Shown: positions 11,308 through 25,037, counted from the stretch's first letter. The stretch is 64,000 nt of DNA from Botryotinia globosa (GCA_014898425.1 RCSZ01000005.1:1452501-1516500); one strand, 5' to 3'. Notes: a model not told the origin generated them from the sequence alone. A program made the numbers and translations.

Positions 11308-13375
11308 TTATACTCCATAAAAATTTGGTTGAGGTAGTACAGGCCATTGGTTGGTAGATTGATGACCGTATCCAGGCACCACCCCAGATCGGTAATCGTG
11401 TCTCTTACCTAATGGCTGATAATGTATGTGATTTGTGTTGACATTATAATCGTGCATGGAAGCAGTGGGTGGTGGGTAAAGGAGAGTGTTCACGTGACGA
11501 ATAGGCTTGTAAGGCGAGTTCCGCTGTTGATAGAATACAGACGGTGAGATGTGACCGGAGTTTCCGGGAAAGGACGCATTAAGCGGAGAAGGCACAGTTG
11601 CAAGTAGTTCCTGAATGGCTGAATGAGGACTACGTTGGCGAGATGGTGTTCCAAAACTTTGATTACCGTGTTGATAAGTATTGATTTGTGATCCACTAGA
11701 TTGAGTTCCGGTAGAGGTGTGATTCAAAATAGGTGGTGGATAAGTTGGAGTAGTTGGGTAGACTGTGGACATGGCTCGACTGCCATGCAAAGGGGGCAAA
11801 AGTGGTGCGTTCTGAGAAAAGCTAGGGAGACCGTTGTACCCATTCATCGCCTGACTTGTCGATATCGTCAAGTTAGGAACTGGCGGTAAGCGAGGTCTAG
11901 GAGCCATGTTGAAATTTCCAAGGTCACTGGGCGTCGAGGTAGATGACTTGGATACACGCTTTGCGACCGGTTCTTCAACATCATCCGGGAAACTTCTCTT
12001 CCTTGAATGCAGGCGGAAATCTTGGTCTGAAGGAGTCGAAATAGTCGTCAAGGGCGATACCAACTGAGCGACACTATTACTAGCAGGCCACTGTGGGGTG
12101 AGATTATTCGATCCAACTGAGGATGCGTATTGACTTGTTCGTGCGGGAGGTGAAGCTTGCATCGATGCAGGAGGTGAAGGGAGCGTAGGTTGGTACATGG
12201 GTGGAGGTGATAATTTTGTTGCCCTATCACAAAAACTCCAAAATTTTCCAAGCTTTTGTTGCCATTCCTTCCACTCCTCTTCGGTTGCGAGTAAACTGTA
12301 GCGCATGTTGCTCAAAAATTCGACTTCCATGATATGGATTTCAGTGACAGAAATTCCCGAAACTTCAGCCCATGTCTTGTTGGTATATGTATTGTCATCG
12401 AGGACTATCTTTTGGTAAGCAAGAATTCTCACACTCCATAAAAATCTTATTCACTCACATTTGTTGCCCAACATCAATGCCACTGTTAAGAGTCTATATT
12501 CGCTTCCACTTCGTCCTTTTACTGCTGGGTTAATGGATTTCAGACGGTAGATGAAAAGTAGTGCCAACAGTATGACATTTTGTGACACCTGCGTAGTCAT
12601 GAGAATCGTAACAACCCATTTTGTGAACCCAACGGATGGGAAAGCTTCTGGACGCAGCCTTTCTGTTGTCGTTGATCCCACCCACGAATTTTCCGCCCTC
12701 TTCAAAGTATCGGTAGACTCAAACCAGAACAAACAGGTTATCTAGAAAAGTTAGATCTTGAACATGATCGGGGTAGAATTATTAAGATTTATGAATTACC
12801 TGAGCTGCAAATTCGGCTAAACTTCCACCGCTGTCGTTTATTGATTTTGGGATTTGCAAACTAGGGTGAATAGTATCTGTAGTTGATGGCTTTTTTGCTT
12901 GCGGCTTTCGAGTAGATTCAGACTCCAGGGTAGACAGGGCAGTAGCTTGAGATTGATGGTTTTCTTTCACTGGAGGCCAGTTATAAGACGACTCAGGCTG
13001 CAAGCTCTCCGAGTTTTTTATCGCACTATTGATGTGAGCTCCCGACACTTGGGGGATTGACGAAGGCTTTCGCGAATGACAAGCTGGTCCATCGTAATCA
13101 TTCATCCTGCCAACATTGACTGACGCTGAGTAATCTTCATTCTGCCGACTCTTGTAGTTTTGATATTGAGAAGTTGGATATGTTGCGTGCATATCGTCTT
13201 CGGGTGGTGTTCGAAGCCCAACTCTGACCGGAGCTTCTCTATATCTTGACTGGGTTATTTGTGGGAGTGTTAGGGGAAAACCAACGTCCTTCCGACGATC
13301 GATTCCAAAGGGAGTCTGTGGTGTAGGAGGTAAAAGAAAACTGAACGGAGCCGGTCTAACTGAAGTCTGATGCAT
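11308..13375 (-). CDS. Clg1/Pcl-like cyclin (PHO85-type cyclin)
   Basis: Predicted regulatory cyclin for a Pho85-like kinase. Exons 12800-13375, 12459-12741 and 11308-12404 give 651 aa. Introns are 12742-12799 (donor GTAATT) and 12405-12458 (donor GTGAGT, acceptor ATAG), and the joined frame restores KFLDDNTYTNKTWAEVSGIS, the characteristic stretch of the family. The cyclin box starts near LAEFAAQITCLFWF at the first junction (about residues 185-193) and runs to LSNMRYSLLATEEEW. The N-terminal ~185 and C-terminal ~280 residues are low-complexity (Ser, Pro, Asn, Gln), as usual for fungal Clg1-like proteins, and include possible proline-directed Ser/Thr sites such as TPPE and TPQTP. It stands alone beside a long gene-empty upstream region. 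Confidence 0.88.
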
Positions 13376-14958
13376 TTGGGAATGAATTGTATGTTGACTT
13401 TCGAAGGGGGATTGCGTTTTCTTGAAGGATTAAGGGTTGCTGCTCGGAGAAGATTCGAAACAAGGTGGTATGTATGGAATCCGAATATTCAGATCAGATG
13501 GCAACTATCTCCAAGTGATTCTCGACACGCGTTGTGTGATTCTGTGAGTTTTACCAGTGGTAGTCGAAGGTGAAGACGAACTATCGAAGCTAAGATTGGG
13601 CTATCCGCGAAGCCATGGAAAGTTCGTCTAATCCCGTCGTACAGTGATTCACGGACTATTAGATATCTTGAAATGAACGAAGCCGAGAAGATAGTTAGTA
13701 GGCCGCTGCCGATCTGTCGAGTGTATAGTAATCCTGAGTAGAGTAGTGTATGAAGTGAATTGATCTTTCTTCAATGAGGAAGGAGTCGGTTGATATTGAG
13801 GAAACTTTCCCAAACGGGTCGAAACTTTGAGAGTAGCAGCAGACAAGGAACACAATATTGAACTTTGGCTGGACGAATATATCTCGAGCCAGGGAAAGTA
13901 AGAGAGATAGAGAGAAAGTGTCTTAGGAGCTGGGAGGTATCATGAGAGAGATATTAGGAATCTGCGCTTCCTGATAATGTGAATGAAGTAATGGGAAACA
14001 ATTATAACAAATAATGTATGGATATAAAATTGGAGACGTTGGATCAAGAGAGAAGAGACTATGAAAGAAGGAACGAATAATGTGAAATATCGGAATGATA
14101 CCTAGGTCCAATACCGACCGATATGATATGTAAAAGAATCAACCAGGGTTGAGTCTGTATTAGATATTAGATGTTAGATACGGATACGCAATGATTATAG
14201 ATAGTATCATTGGTATGGAGATGGAACTTGTCTGGTATGGTACGAAAGACAAAGGGTTATGAAAATGGAAATATGGAATTGAGAGTAAGGTACTAGAAGA
14301 AAGTGGAGGCTGATTGAAGCATTCATTGATGTCACAGGCAAAGAGCAAAGAGCCAGGTACAAGGAGAGAGGGAGAGAGGGAGAGAAGAGGGAGGGAGGAG
14401 TAGATGGGATGGGTGAATGTGGATAAGATAGTTTGAGAAAAACACACCACTTCAAACCTAGGTCGGATGTATGACTGGATGTATGACTAGGATAAATAGA
14501 TGAAATAAAATCCATTTAATTGTTTTAAAAGGACTTTTAGTTTATTTATTTTTCCTTTCCAAAGCCATTACACCTGCCTGCTTGCCTGCTTGCCTGCCTG
14601 TCTGCAAGAAGAAACAAGATGCGACGAAAGAAAGGAAGAAAGGAAGGGAAGGATCCTTTTCCTACGAGAGATTCCAAATTAGTCTGTCTGGTTAGACACA
14701 ATAATAATACCAAGCTAGTTATTAGTACCTATGTAGGATGCACATTAGGAAAGAAAGGGCTTGGTACTAGGGCTGCTAGCCTCCCAGCTAGTGCAATGTA
14801 AAAAAAAAAGGGTAAAAAGGTGTAAAAAGATGATCAATCGGCCAGGATTATATAAGAATGATGATGATAATTAGGATTTCGGGGATTGTGTGCAGGGATA
14901 CAAGTGTACTCTGTATATGATGTGAACGCGATGGATGAGGTTAGGATGAGAAGGAGTT

Positions 14959-15210
14959 TGTAGGTCTGTAGGTATGTAGGTATGGAGGTATGTAGGTCTA
15001 TAGATCTATAGGTCTGTAGGTCTGTAGGTCTGTAGATCTGTAGATATGTAGATATGTAGATCTATAGATATGTAGATATGTAGATATGTAGATATATAAA
15101 TATATAGATATATAAATATGTAGATATATAAATATGTAGATATATACAGTAGATATATACAGTAGATATATACAGTAGATATATACAGTAGATATATACA
15201 GTAGATATAT
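14959..15210 (+). repeat. Evolving 8-base array passing into a 13-base array
   Basis: Units of 8 bases change gradually from TGTAGGTC/TGTAGGTA through TGTAGATA to TATAAATA. From about 15145 the period switches to 13 (GATATATACAGTA, about five copies). Like the heptamer array at 5281, the variants are grouped along the array. Confidence 0.88.
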
Positions 15211-17425
15211 AGGTGTGATGTATCAAAAAATAGAGCAAGCTAATCCGGTTTTTGGTCGATGGAATGAATAATGAAATTTGTATGGGTTGCTAAAGGTGGA
15301 AGGGAGGGTCTGAATATCAAAAATGTATACTCCGTACTCGTATATCTAAATCTTTTCATTGAAGCTGGCTCGGAGTAGCAGATGAATAATGCATCGGTTA
15401 CGCCTTCTCTACTCTTCCTTCTTCGCTCCGCATCATTGCCTTTTGATTGCCTCGCAGATGTTTTGTCTTCCTTTTTACCTGAGGTGGTCTGTTTGATTGG
15501 CTACAAGCAAGCTGGCTTCCTAGCTTTAAAGTGGCAACATCTATTGAATGAATTATATCTAAAGAAGTGGTCGGGTCCAGACCTGGTGTTCTGTTCGTGT
15601 CTGGGGAGATATGCAGCTCTTGGCCTTTGGGATTGAAATGGATTGACATTTTTATCAAACTGGCCTATTCCCTTTCCATTGGGCCAAATCGATAAGTTGA
15701 TCTATATAAGATTGACTAGAATTCCATCAGACAGATTGGGGCTGACTTTAGCTCGATATCTTATTACATACTCCTTCGGGCTTTCGTATTTCGTTTGAAC
15801 CCATTCTTCCTCACAAAGGTAAATAAATGATAACAGCACCGAATGATCCGAAGCATTCACTCACTAATATATGTGCATGCCTGGTTGGCAGAGTCAAGAT
15901 GCTATGTGAAATTTGACTTGTATCGAATCACAAACAAGGAGTGCTGCAAACACAATCCACGAGCTACCAATCTGACGAGAGCACCTGGGCAACGCGATGG
16001 GGAGCGGGGATGTTTGCAACACTTTCACTGTGATGCTTTTTTCTTTTGTGGTGGAGCGTAGCGCGTGGAACAGTGGAAAGCGGTGCAGCAGAAAGTGAGT
16101 GTTGCTGGCACGTACATACTTCGTAGATACTAGAGAGGCAGAGAGTCTTGCCTATTCAGTCTTGCAAGGAAAAGGCCAAAACAGAGAGACAAACTAGGAT
16201 TATCAATGCGTACGCGCCAGTCTCTCTGATTTCCCTTCTTGTGATATGACGGTACCATGGCCAATACGGATGTGTGAATGATCAAAGCCTTGCCAGTTGC
16301 AGTGCTAGAAGCCCGGCGCAAGAGTACTCCGTAATGCAGAAGCATTGACTACCACTCGTGTGCTGTGAATACTCGATAGTGATTGGCTCTTGAGATGAGA
16401 CTTGTGCTTGTGCAGTGATAGAAATGTACGGAGTAAGGGAATGTTCTGATGATGGATAGACATGGTGCTAGGTCGTCTAAATTTGTTAGTACACGGAGTA
16501 GATGAAGGGGTGGAGTGTAAGGATGAAATAAGTCATCATAAATTCATAATTGATCAAATTATTAGTGGAAGTGAGCATTTTGGGTGAATTCGATTGGTAA
16601 TTAATTGGGAAGGAAATATGTTCATGTATCAGCAGTGTGCCACTATGGACAATCATTCGTTGACACCTAGCGTTACGCTTTATGTTCCATCTGACTATGA
16701 GGTCTAATCAATGATCAAACCTACCATTTTCCATTTCCATAGCATCGGTACGAAAGCACAACACGGCAAGAATGGACCAGGGAGATGAAGGGTTTCTGGG
16801 ATAATCAAGATAGGATAGAACTTAGAAGGGATTACGTTCAAGCTACGAAGCTTTCCTCTTCAGTGGCCAAGTGAGAAAAGGCGCTTTCGTTCGTTTCTCC
16901 ATACAAATTTCAACGCCCCCTCCTAGGCAATAACGCAGACCGTCTATCGTATGTACAGTACTTACTTCGTATGCAATTGACAACGACGCTCGAGATCCTG
17001 AATCATCGAATCGATGCGATATCATCGATGAGGGGTGAGGGGATCCGTTTCCGTCTTCCAGGCTGCAGATATTGACGTCCCACCGCTTCTCACACATATG
17101 ATTGGTGTCAAATTTTAGAGTAGGATCTCTCTTTTCTTCTTTTGCACCATCACATTTTTCCTCCGCTGGCCTGCCCCAAAATGATATCGAGAAAGGTTCC
17201 CTTGAATCCCTTCCCTCTACGTAAGCAAGGCAGGCCCTGCTGAGGCAGTAAGTAGCATAAGCAAAGTTCCTACCAGTCACCGAGTCAACTCTCCTACAGG
17301 GGGGGCCACCTATGGCCTGACTTCTTCTGTGTTGTATCAGTCAGACTGTGTGAATGAATGAAGATGAGACTTTTCCAAGATCATCCATCGGCACATTTTC
17401 CCAAAATTGACCCGTGATTCTGGGG

Positions 17426-17439
17426 GAGAGAGAGGGAGA

Positions 17440-17471
<32 letters not shown>
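17426..17471 (+). repeat. GA microsatellite
   Basis: Run of GA dinucleotides with a few GGGA interruptions. Confidence 0.9.
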
Positions 17472-17476
<5 letters not shown>

Positions 17477-19214
17477 ACTTTTTGTGGCTGAACTTCTCAG
17501 ATTCTTCCCAAGTCCGATGGATCATGGGCGCCGCCCCCGTTCACCAATCTAATCACTCAATCCGACACCAATGATTGGATCCATATCATCCGGGTCGTCA
17601 GCTGGGCATTGACTGGTGTATACGAACTTCGAAGTACGATATGCGGACGCTCAATCACATATATTGCTTCGTAGAATAATCATTATTTTAGATACACACC
17701 CTAGAAAGTAAAAAGTAAATACGCAGCCTGGTAGCTAGCTTCCTGCATTTTCATTAGTTGAACTGATGATCTTTTGTTCGAAAGACTCCTTTTTCCAAGG
17801 GGAAATGCAGCTTTCAAATTTTTAAGCCGTTGCCAGTTGGTTCATCCACCATTCCATTCCATTCCCATTCCAACAATTTCCGGCAGAGAATGGAATGGAA
17901 TGGATAAAATGATAAAATTAACCAAATTATATTACAGAGTATAGCCATCGGTGTCGATCCTGGTTTAGGGTGTGATTATTGATTGAATTTGGGACTTTGA
18001 TTTACTACAAAGTAAATTCCCACAACCCACCGGAGCAATTGCTTCTACTTCGTAGGTTCTTTTCTTTCGTACTCAAGCCGTTGGGCGGTGCTTCCATTAT
18101 CCATAGATGATAGAAGTTAGAACCCTCCCTAGTACCTACTACATACCTACCCACCAGACAGACCTACCGTCAAAGTTTGTGGAGAAACACATAACAAGGA
18201 AGGGGGAAATAGCCATATGTGAATAGTTTTTTGCTAACAGCCTAACACATATTGCTGATGATCAAGACCTTTCTCGTACGGTGTATATTTATTGCTCGCC
18301 AACGATTGAATGCTTCTAGATTTGGAACTTATCATTAGGTGCAGGTCACCATCATCGCAGAAATTTATCTCTCCCCCCTGACAAGAGTCCAAGAATTCCG
18401 CTCTTTCCACTTTACGCGACTCGCAAATCGCGTGGTCTACAATGACTCTACATATTTGTCTTCAGTGCTCCAGCTGTACGTGAAAGGGAAGTTTAATCGA
18501 TTTAGATGGATGATTAGATGGAATTTCGAAGATGGTGGGGAAGCAAGAGGAGGGGCAATGTTCATTTGTTGGGCCCAAGCAAAATCTATCTTGGCTAGTA
18601 CACATCGATCTTCACAACTATACAAAGTACAGCACCTAGTGACCTAGGGAGGCATAGACTTTGAAGTTTGAAGTGTATCAAGCAATTTGTCCTGCCGCCT
18701 GCGCTCCATCAATGATTATCTGTGTGGGTAGTCATTCGTATGTCGGTACAATACACATCTTTCCTCACACGGTGGTTTCCCTGTAGAATCGAGCACCGTT
18801 TCCCCCTTCACATACATAATTCTTTCTTCACGCGGCGAACAGTACCTGATTTAGATATGTAGAGCACTTACTTGTCCAGCCAAGTTTAGGATTCAGGAAT
18901 GAGGTGGGATGAGCTACCGAACAGATGGCGATTCGGATACACCAAAGCTAACATGAAATTCACCTACTGTACAGTCTGTACTGTACTTTATTTAGCTGGC
19001 ATCGTAACCCTGTTCGCTACCTATGCTCCATCCATGATCCATCATCTGAGCATATCATCGTCTACCCAGTGTCCACCCGCTGTTTTCCTTTACTATCTTC
19101 CTGCACTTACATCCTACATGCCGTATGCGGATGATTGAGATGAAGGGGCATGGTGCATAAAAATAATGCGCTATGCAATGTACTGATGAAGGTTGAGCTC
19201 GATGATGTTGGATG

Positions 19215-19252
19215 TGGTTTGGTCTGGTTTGGTCTGGTTTGGTCTGGTTTGG
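19215..19252 (+). repeat. Tandem 10-base repeat, about four copies
   Basis: The unit GGTTTGGTCT is repeated almost perfectly. Open frames crossing it are low-complexity artefacts. Confidence 0.85.
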
Positions 19253-21706
19253 CAAAACCGGAAGGCATAAACAGATTCGTTCCGCTGCCAGTGTATTGTA
19301 CCTGTGTTCACCTGCTTCCTTGCTCGCCGGTCGGTCCTGTTTTGTGTATGCAGAGCGGGGGCGGAAAAAGGTGGCTGCGATGAAAGAAGAGAGTGTGTCA
19401 TACCATCGTCTTTTGTTCGTGATCCGATATAACTCTTTTTAGTCCTTCTTGCGTGTGTGTCGCCATGATTGATCTGAGTCAGAGTATAGAGTAACCCTCT
19501 TGGTTCCAATCCAATGTTCCATGGATTCCTTCACCTGGAAGATTCCTTGGAAGGTTGGGTTGAAGGAGGACCGAGGACGACGCACATTTCCATTTGGCTA
19601 ACAATCGTGGTACTCCTGTTCCGTTTCCTATGTTTCTCCGTAACCTACCGCCGCTTCACATTGCCTGCCTGTAAGTGCTAGCTTTGTAAATTAGTCTGAC
19701 TTGTCCTTGCTCTTCAGAGGCACATGTCCGCGCGTGCCGTTTTTCATTCATTCTCGGAACACACGCTGTACGAAGTGGTCGTAAATTGAATTTATGATTT
19801 GATCGTCAACCGCGGTCCAACGCTCCACTCAATTCGCGTTACAGGCTTTTAACAGCTCATGCGACCCTCAAGCCTTTCTTCAGGTGGTGGGGGGAAGGCT
19901 CAGAGGATGCATCCAGTAATAATATCGAAATGAGAACCTTGAAGTCTTGAGCACACTCACAACTTCACAAGAACCTTTGCCCGGACCCGGCTGCGGCACA
20001 GCCTTTCCAGTTCATCCTCGAAAAGGTGTGATGTGTGATTGGATCAAGTGGATGTGGCTACTTTCAAGTTTCTATGCTTCTCTGAGAACATGCACGTTAG
20101 AGGGTTGTTATTTCACCGCATCCATTTTAGAAGGAGTTTGAGATCAAGAAATAAGGTAAGGAGGGGAGGATTGGAAGGAATGATATGATTCGGGGCATTG
20201 ATTGACGACGCCTATGGACAGCACCAGAAGCGTGACGCTGATTTATCAAATAGAGTGAGCATGGTAAGACGATCAGAACTCTATTCTCAGGCTCCAAATT
20301 GATATCACAGTGACATTCACATTCGTATCTTGGAACGCAGATAACAAGTCTCTTGACGAATATCTACATAATTCTAGTTGGGAGGAGGCGAGGGGCCTTC
20401 TTGGGACAACGGTAAAGCATGTTGTAAGTTCTATAATTGTATATTTCGTAATTATTAGACGACCTACTCCGTAACCCGTACAGTATTTGTAGGAGGAGTT
20501 CACGAATGGGAAGCGTGTTCAAACCTCAAACTTCACAGCTGGATATGAATCCAGGTAATATGGATTCATTCCTTGGGTTTCGCTTTGACTTGCATGATAA
20601 TTTATAAATGCTTCTAAAGGATTAGCTAATAGGAAAAGAGAACTGAGAACTTTACTTGTCCTACTCGGTGCTTTACCAAGGATCTTCATCGTTATGATAT
20701 TGTCATAGTCATATTATCACATCAACGGGTCAAGAAAAGACCTCAATTCTCCAGTTTTATAGAGTCCACGCAGCAATGTACGAAGAGGTAATGGGTGTCC
20801 TACAGTCCTACTCAACTGAAATGGACTTTTACACCCTGTGTGATTAACACCGAGGCAAACACACATGGATTAGTGACTAGAGAGTCTCGAGATGGTCTAG
20901 GCAAGATAGGACAATCGGCATCTGTCTAATCTAGTACTTACTGCATACGAGAAGAATTCGTCATCTATTAAGTTTTCACTGGCTGTAACTTCTTGGGGAG
21001 AAGAACTATGTATAATGTATTGGATCTTCCGGAACAACTTTGTATAGTGTGCTATATATACGAAAGAAGCTATAGTATCTAGGTAGAATGAATAGCTTGT
21101 CGCTGCCGGTCCTTTACCAATTTCCAATCGAATCAAATCTTGGCTTTATGGATGGCTCACTGCAGAATCCAGATGAGTGGCCACAAGCGCCGTAGACCGT
21201 TCGTTTCTCTCATTTTAGCGTGGGGAGAGTGGGATTGGCATTCTACATGTCGAGAATTTTTGAATTTTTGAAATTTTGAATTTTGAACACTTGTCTGGGA
21301 TTATTTTCATACACACCCCAGTGTGATAAGCTCCGGCTTCTTCTCTCCTTCAGCTTGCAAGTTGAAAGTGGGAAGGAACCTCAAGGAAGTGAAAGGCAAA
21401 CAGAAAGCAAAATCATCTGAGTACGCATTTTACCTTGTACAGTCAAACCTGGTATAGCCATAATGATCAAGTTTCAATCTATCTTGCATGCCCTGCAACA
21501 CTATCGATCGACTGATAACTGGCTACCTATTGGAATGACTATTGGCACATCGAAATGCGAGTCTACACAGGTACGCTCGGTCTACAACTCGGTCTACAAA
21601 TTTGTTTGGTACGGTATCGTTATTTTGTATGGTAGCACCCCTTATGTCTAGACTTTGGGATGCGACGGTTACGGAAGTTGCCCCCCTTTCCAATCCTACA
21701 CTATCT

Positions 21707-21709
<3 letters not shown>

Positions 21710-21758
<49 letters not shown>
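21710..21758 (+). repeat. GA microsatellite, about 24 copies
   Basis: Uninterrupted GA dinucleotide run; it produces the spurious Arg-Glu and Ser-Leu open frames seen on both strands. Confidence 0.95.
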
Positions 21759-21760
<2 letters not shown>

Positions 21761-23916
21761 ACTCGGCATACCCAAGATAATTATCACAATATACTTTCTT
21801 GGGTGCGGATACTACCAATGGGATAAGATGCTCACCATCTCCAACATGGAATCGTTTCGAAATTCGAATACGGTATCGATAATGTTAGACCAGGCTGAGC
21901 AACGCCGACAAGAAATTCGGACTCGAACATTATGCACTCAGATACCCGGCAAAATTCCACGACATCACGGAATTAGCATTTGATTCTCGCAATTCTAAGA
22001 CTGCTAAGCTGCCGGCCACTTAAACCCATACCCATACCATGGCATCTTGTGGCTGTACTATAATATCATGCCCACGTAATATTGTAAAGATACAGAACCG
22101 CAGAAATGGGCGATCTGCTCGGTCAGCTTGTTCGACGTCGCATGCAGAGATGCTTGCCCGTTGTGTTTAGGATTACTAGCAAGAAAAAAACGACAAGTCA
22201 TTCGTGTTCTTTACCGGCTGTGCTTGCTATCTGGCTACTCATCAACCAACTTTTCCCTTCCAGCGTTACACCACCACTTGAACAATCTGTCATGCTAGTG
22301 CTACTCCTTTAAGCCCCCCACCGAACAACACGGCAAACTAGATCTATCTTTCCCGTCTTTTTTCTGCTGCTAAGACCTCCCTAGGCTTTCCAAATATTAC
22401 AACCAAACTCACCGGTCATATGCAGACAAGCTGTCCTTGAAAGTTGGCTGATCTCAAAGGAAGAAGGAATACAAGCCTGCTCGGTAGGTTCAGCATGTCC
22501 TCCGGTGCAAAGGACCCCCTGTCGCCACTGCATCTAATCAAATGCAAAAGGCCGCACACCCAACATCAGGTAACATCTCCAGGTTGAAAACTGGATCCCT
22601 CCTCAGCAATTCATCAGCAATTTGAATTTGCAATTAACACATGTCTACCAACCATCGACGCCAACACTCCTGGATCATTTGATTGAGAATCCATGTTCCA
22701 CACATATATCACATTACAACATTTCACCATCTTAGCCGGGCTGCCTCACCTCATGGGATGGGTTTTCCAAGTGATAATCTTCCACCTCCCGAGAGTCAAA
22801 CTCGCATTGAGCGATCAGGCCGATGTCTTATATGAATGAAAGACTAAGGGTCTTACTATCACCATGACCACATCAGCAAGAGTCATGATTATATGCGCGT
22901 GCCCAGGAAGGTCTCATCGATTGGAACTCTGGTACTCTATGAAAAGAGAGGTCGATTTCCCATCAAACATCCAGCCTCGTATATGTTTTTGTGTGAACGG
23001 GTAGGTTGCAGACGAACATCCGACCAGCCAAAGTCTGTTGTATGTCAAGCAACATACGCCCCGTACCGCCCGTTGTACAAATGATCCCGAAAACCGAAAG
23101 TGGAATTTGTTCTTGTGGCTAAGATGATGAGCATTGTGGTTGAGATGGCCGCATACCGACAGTTCAATCCAGGAAATACGATGGGTGTCACCATCGTCTT
23201 TTAAATTTGACAAGTTTCCAATTCATTCTTCTACATTATGCTGGGCCAGCGGGGAATTCGCATTTCATTTGGATCGTAATTCGTGACTTATCACAACGAG
23301 CGTACTACTCAAGGTGAAACGATGGTAGGTCGGTTGTATTACTGGCAATGTCGTTAAAGTTTGATGTTGACCGGTTTTCTATCAATATCAAGCATTGCTC
23401 CAAAAAGGCCATGATCAAGAACACATTGTAATTGATATACCTAATCTCTGAGCGTCTGATTTTCTCAATGTGATAATGCTCACGTGAATGTCATCTGACT
23501 TTGAGCCATCACTAACCGTATGACTAAGGCAAAAAAGTTCTATTTTTGGTCGGTCGAAAGAGTGGTTTCGCCGCCAACGAGAACTAGTTGCCAAGGGATA
23601 TACGAGATGCCCAAGATTAATCAATGCTATTGGTGCATTCTTCCTCCCTCTTGGTCGCAACGACGACTCACCATCATTCATTCACACATTCACAATCTTT
23701 GCATTTCATCAAAATATTGCTAGACTAATAACATCGACCTACACAATTACGATCGCTAGTTTTATTTTTGCTACACCACATTCACTTGCCGCAGTTTTGA
23801 GATAGTTGACAACCATTCCATCGTGTTCGCGGGCATTCCTCGCGCCCAACAACATTCGACTTCCAACCTCCTCAGAATATCTCCAAGTACGGCGAACGAC
23901 AACAGTATAATTCACG

Positions 23917-25037
23917 ATGGGCTTTGGGGACTTTTACTCGATCTGCGAACAAGCAGCGCTTCCATTATGTGCAGAGGTCGGAGCGATAACAACAATCGCG
24001 GGAAGTCATGGAATTGAGGCAAATTGCTATTCGCGCAATATTGAATTGGCCAACACGATCATATTTCAAGGAGCCGCAAGTTTCGTACACATCCTCGCGC
24101 TAATTATGACGGTTATTATGATATTGCATGTTAGGAGTAAATTTACTGCTGTTGGTAGGTTAGGCCGGGGTCTATCTTAAGATGAAGAGTGAGTAAAATG
24201 ATGGAAACTAATGCAAACATTTTTCAGGCCGAAAGGAAATCACAACTTTCTTCTACATATATATGCTCCTCACATTCTTTACATTACTTCTCGATGCTGG
24301 TGTTATCCCACCCGGGACTGAACCTTACCCATACTTCTCGGCTGTACAAAATGGTCTCACATCTGCCCTTACTGTCTGTTTATTGATTAATGGATTCGTT
24401 GGATTCCAATTATATGAAGATGGAACACGAATTTCAGTTTGGCTCCTTCGCTCAATCAGTGCCGCCATGTTCATTCTTACGTTCCTCGTTTCCCTCGCTA
24501 CCTATATGTCCTGGGCAGGACTTGGACCCACTCGAACCGTTGGACTCTTCGTTGTGCTATACCTACTTTCTGCCATTGAGTTAGCTATCTACGGTGTTAT
24601 GCAAGTGATTCTTGTTGTGAACACTCTCCAGGATCGTTGGCCGTTGGGTGAACTCTCTTTCGCCTTTTTCTTCTTCGCTGCGGGACAAGTTGTTCTGTAT
24701 GCTTTCAGTACCAGCATTTGCAATGCTATCAGCCACTATTTGGATGGATTATTCTTCGCTTCAATCGCCAATCTTCTAGCTGTGATGATGATTTACAAGG
24801 TCAGTCCTAGTTCTATATCTGACTTTTCCATTTCATACTTACTAACACTGTAAACAGTACTGGGACTCTATCACTAAGGAAGATCTTGAATTTTCAGTTG
24901 GTATCAAGCAGAACAACTGGGAAGTCAAGGATCTTCTCGAAGATGACCGAAGAACCACTGTGTATCAAGACACGGACTATCAACACAGTCCCGGTCACCA
25001 ACCTCGAAACTCGAACTATGGCGGCTTCAACTATTGA
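23917..25037 (+). CDS. CHS7: Chitin synthase export chaperone Chs7
   Basis: ER multi-pass chaperone needed for class chitin synthases (Chs3-type) to fold and leave the ER. Exons 23917-24154, 24228-24799 and 24858-25037 give 329 aa, the usual size. Introns are 24155-24227 (donor GTAGGT) and 24800-24857 (GTCAGT), each restoring the frame (TAVG|RKEIT and MIYK|YWDSI). Diagnostic blocks are the N-terminus [36 protein letters not shown], the invariant [15 protein letters not shown], and [18 protein letters not shown]. About seven hydrophobic segments are visible. The C-terminal tail is hydrophilic ([18 protein letters not shown]). The start at 23917 matches the family's conserved N-terminus exactly. 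Confidence 0.96.

Larger units (their letters stand above)
13376..23916. other. 10.5 kb without a recognisable gene
   Basis: No open frame here shows protein motifs, consistent splice signals or plausible amino-acid composition. The longest (16843-17280 minus, 145 codons) begins at a non-ATG codon and matches nothing I know. The region holds GA/CT microsatellites (17426-17471, 21710-21758), an evolving octamer array (14959-15210), a four-copy 10-base repeat (19215-19252) and a cluster of TACTYCGTA motifs (15328-18054). It could be upstream control DNA for the flanking cyclin and CHS7 genes, hold non-coding RNA genes, or be decayed repeats. Confidence 0.6.

Noticed and set aside
13649..14515. 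Ser/Pro/Leu-rich minus-strand frames
   Set aside because: Composition reflects purine-rich plus-strand repeats; starts and ends are arbitrary and no family pattern is visible.
16843..17280. 145-codon minus-strand frame
   Set aside because: It begins at a GTG, has no motif or splice context, and overlaps a stretch with TACTYCGTA motifs.
21523..21983. Frames with Arg-Glu or Ser-Leu runs
   Set aside because: Produced by the GA microsatellite at 21710-21758.
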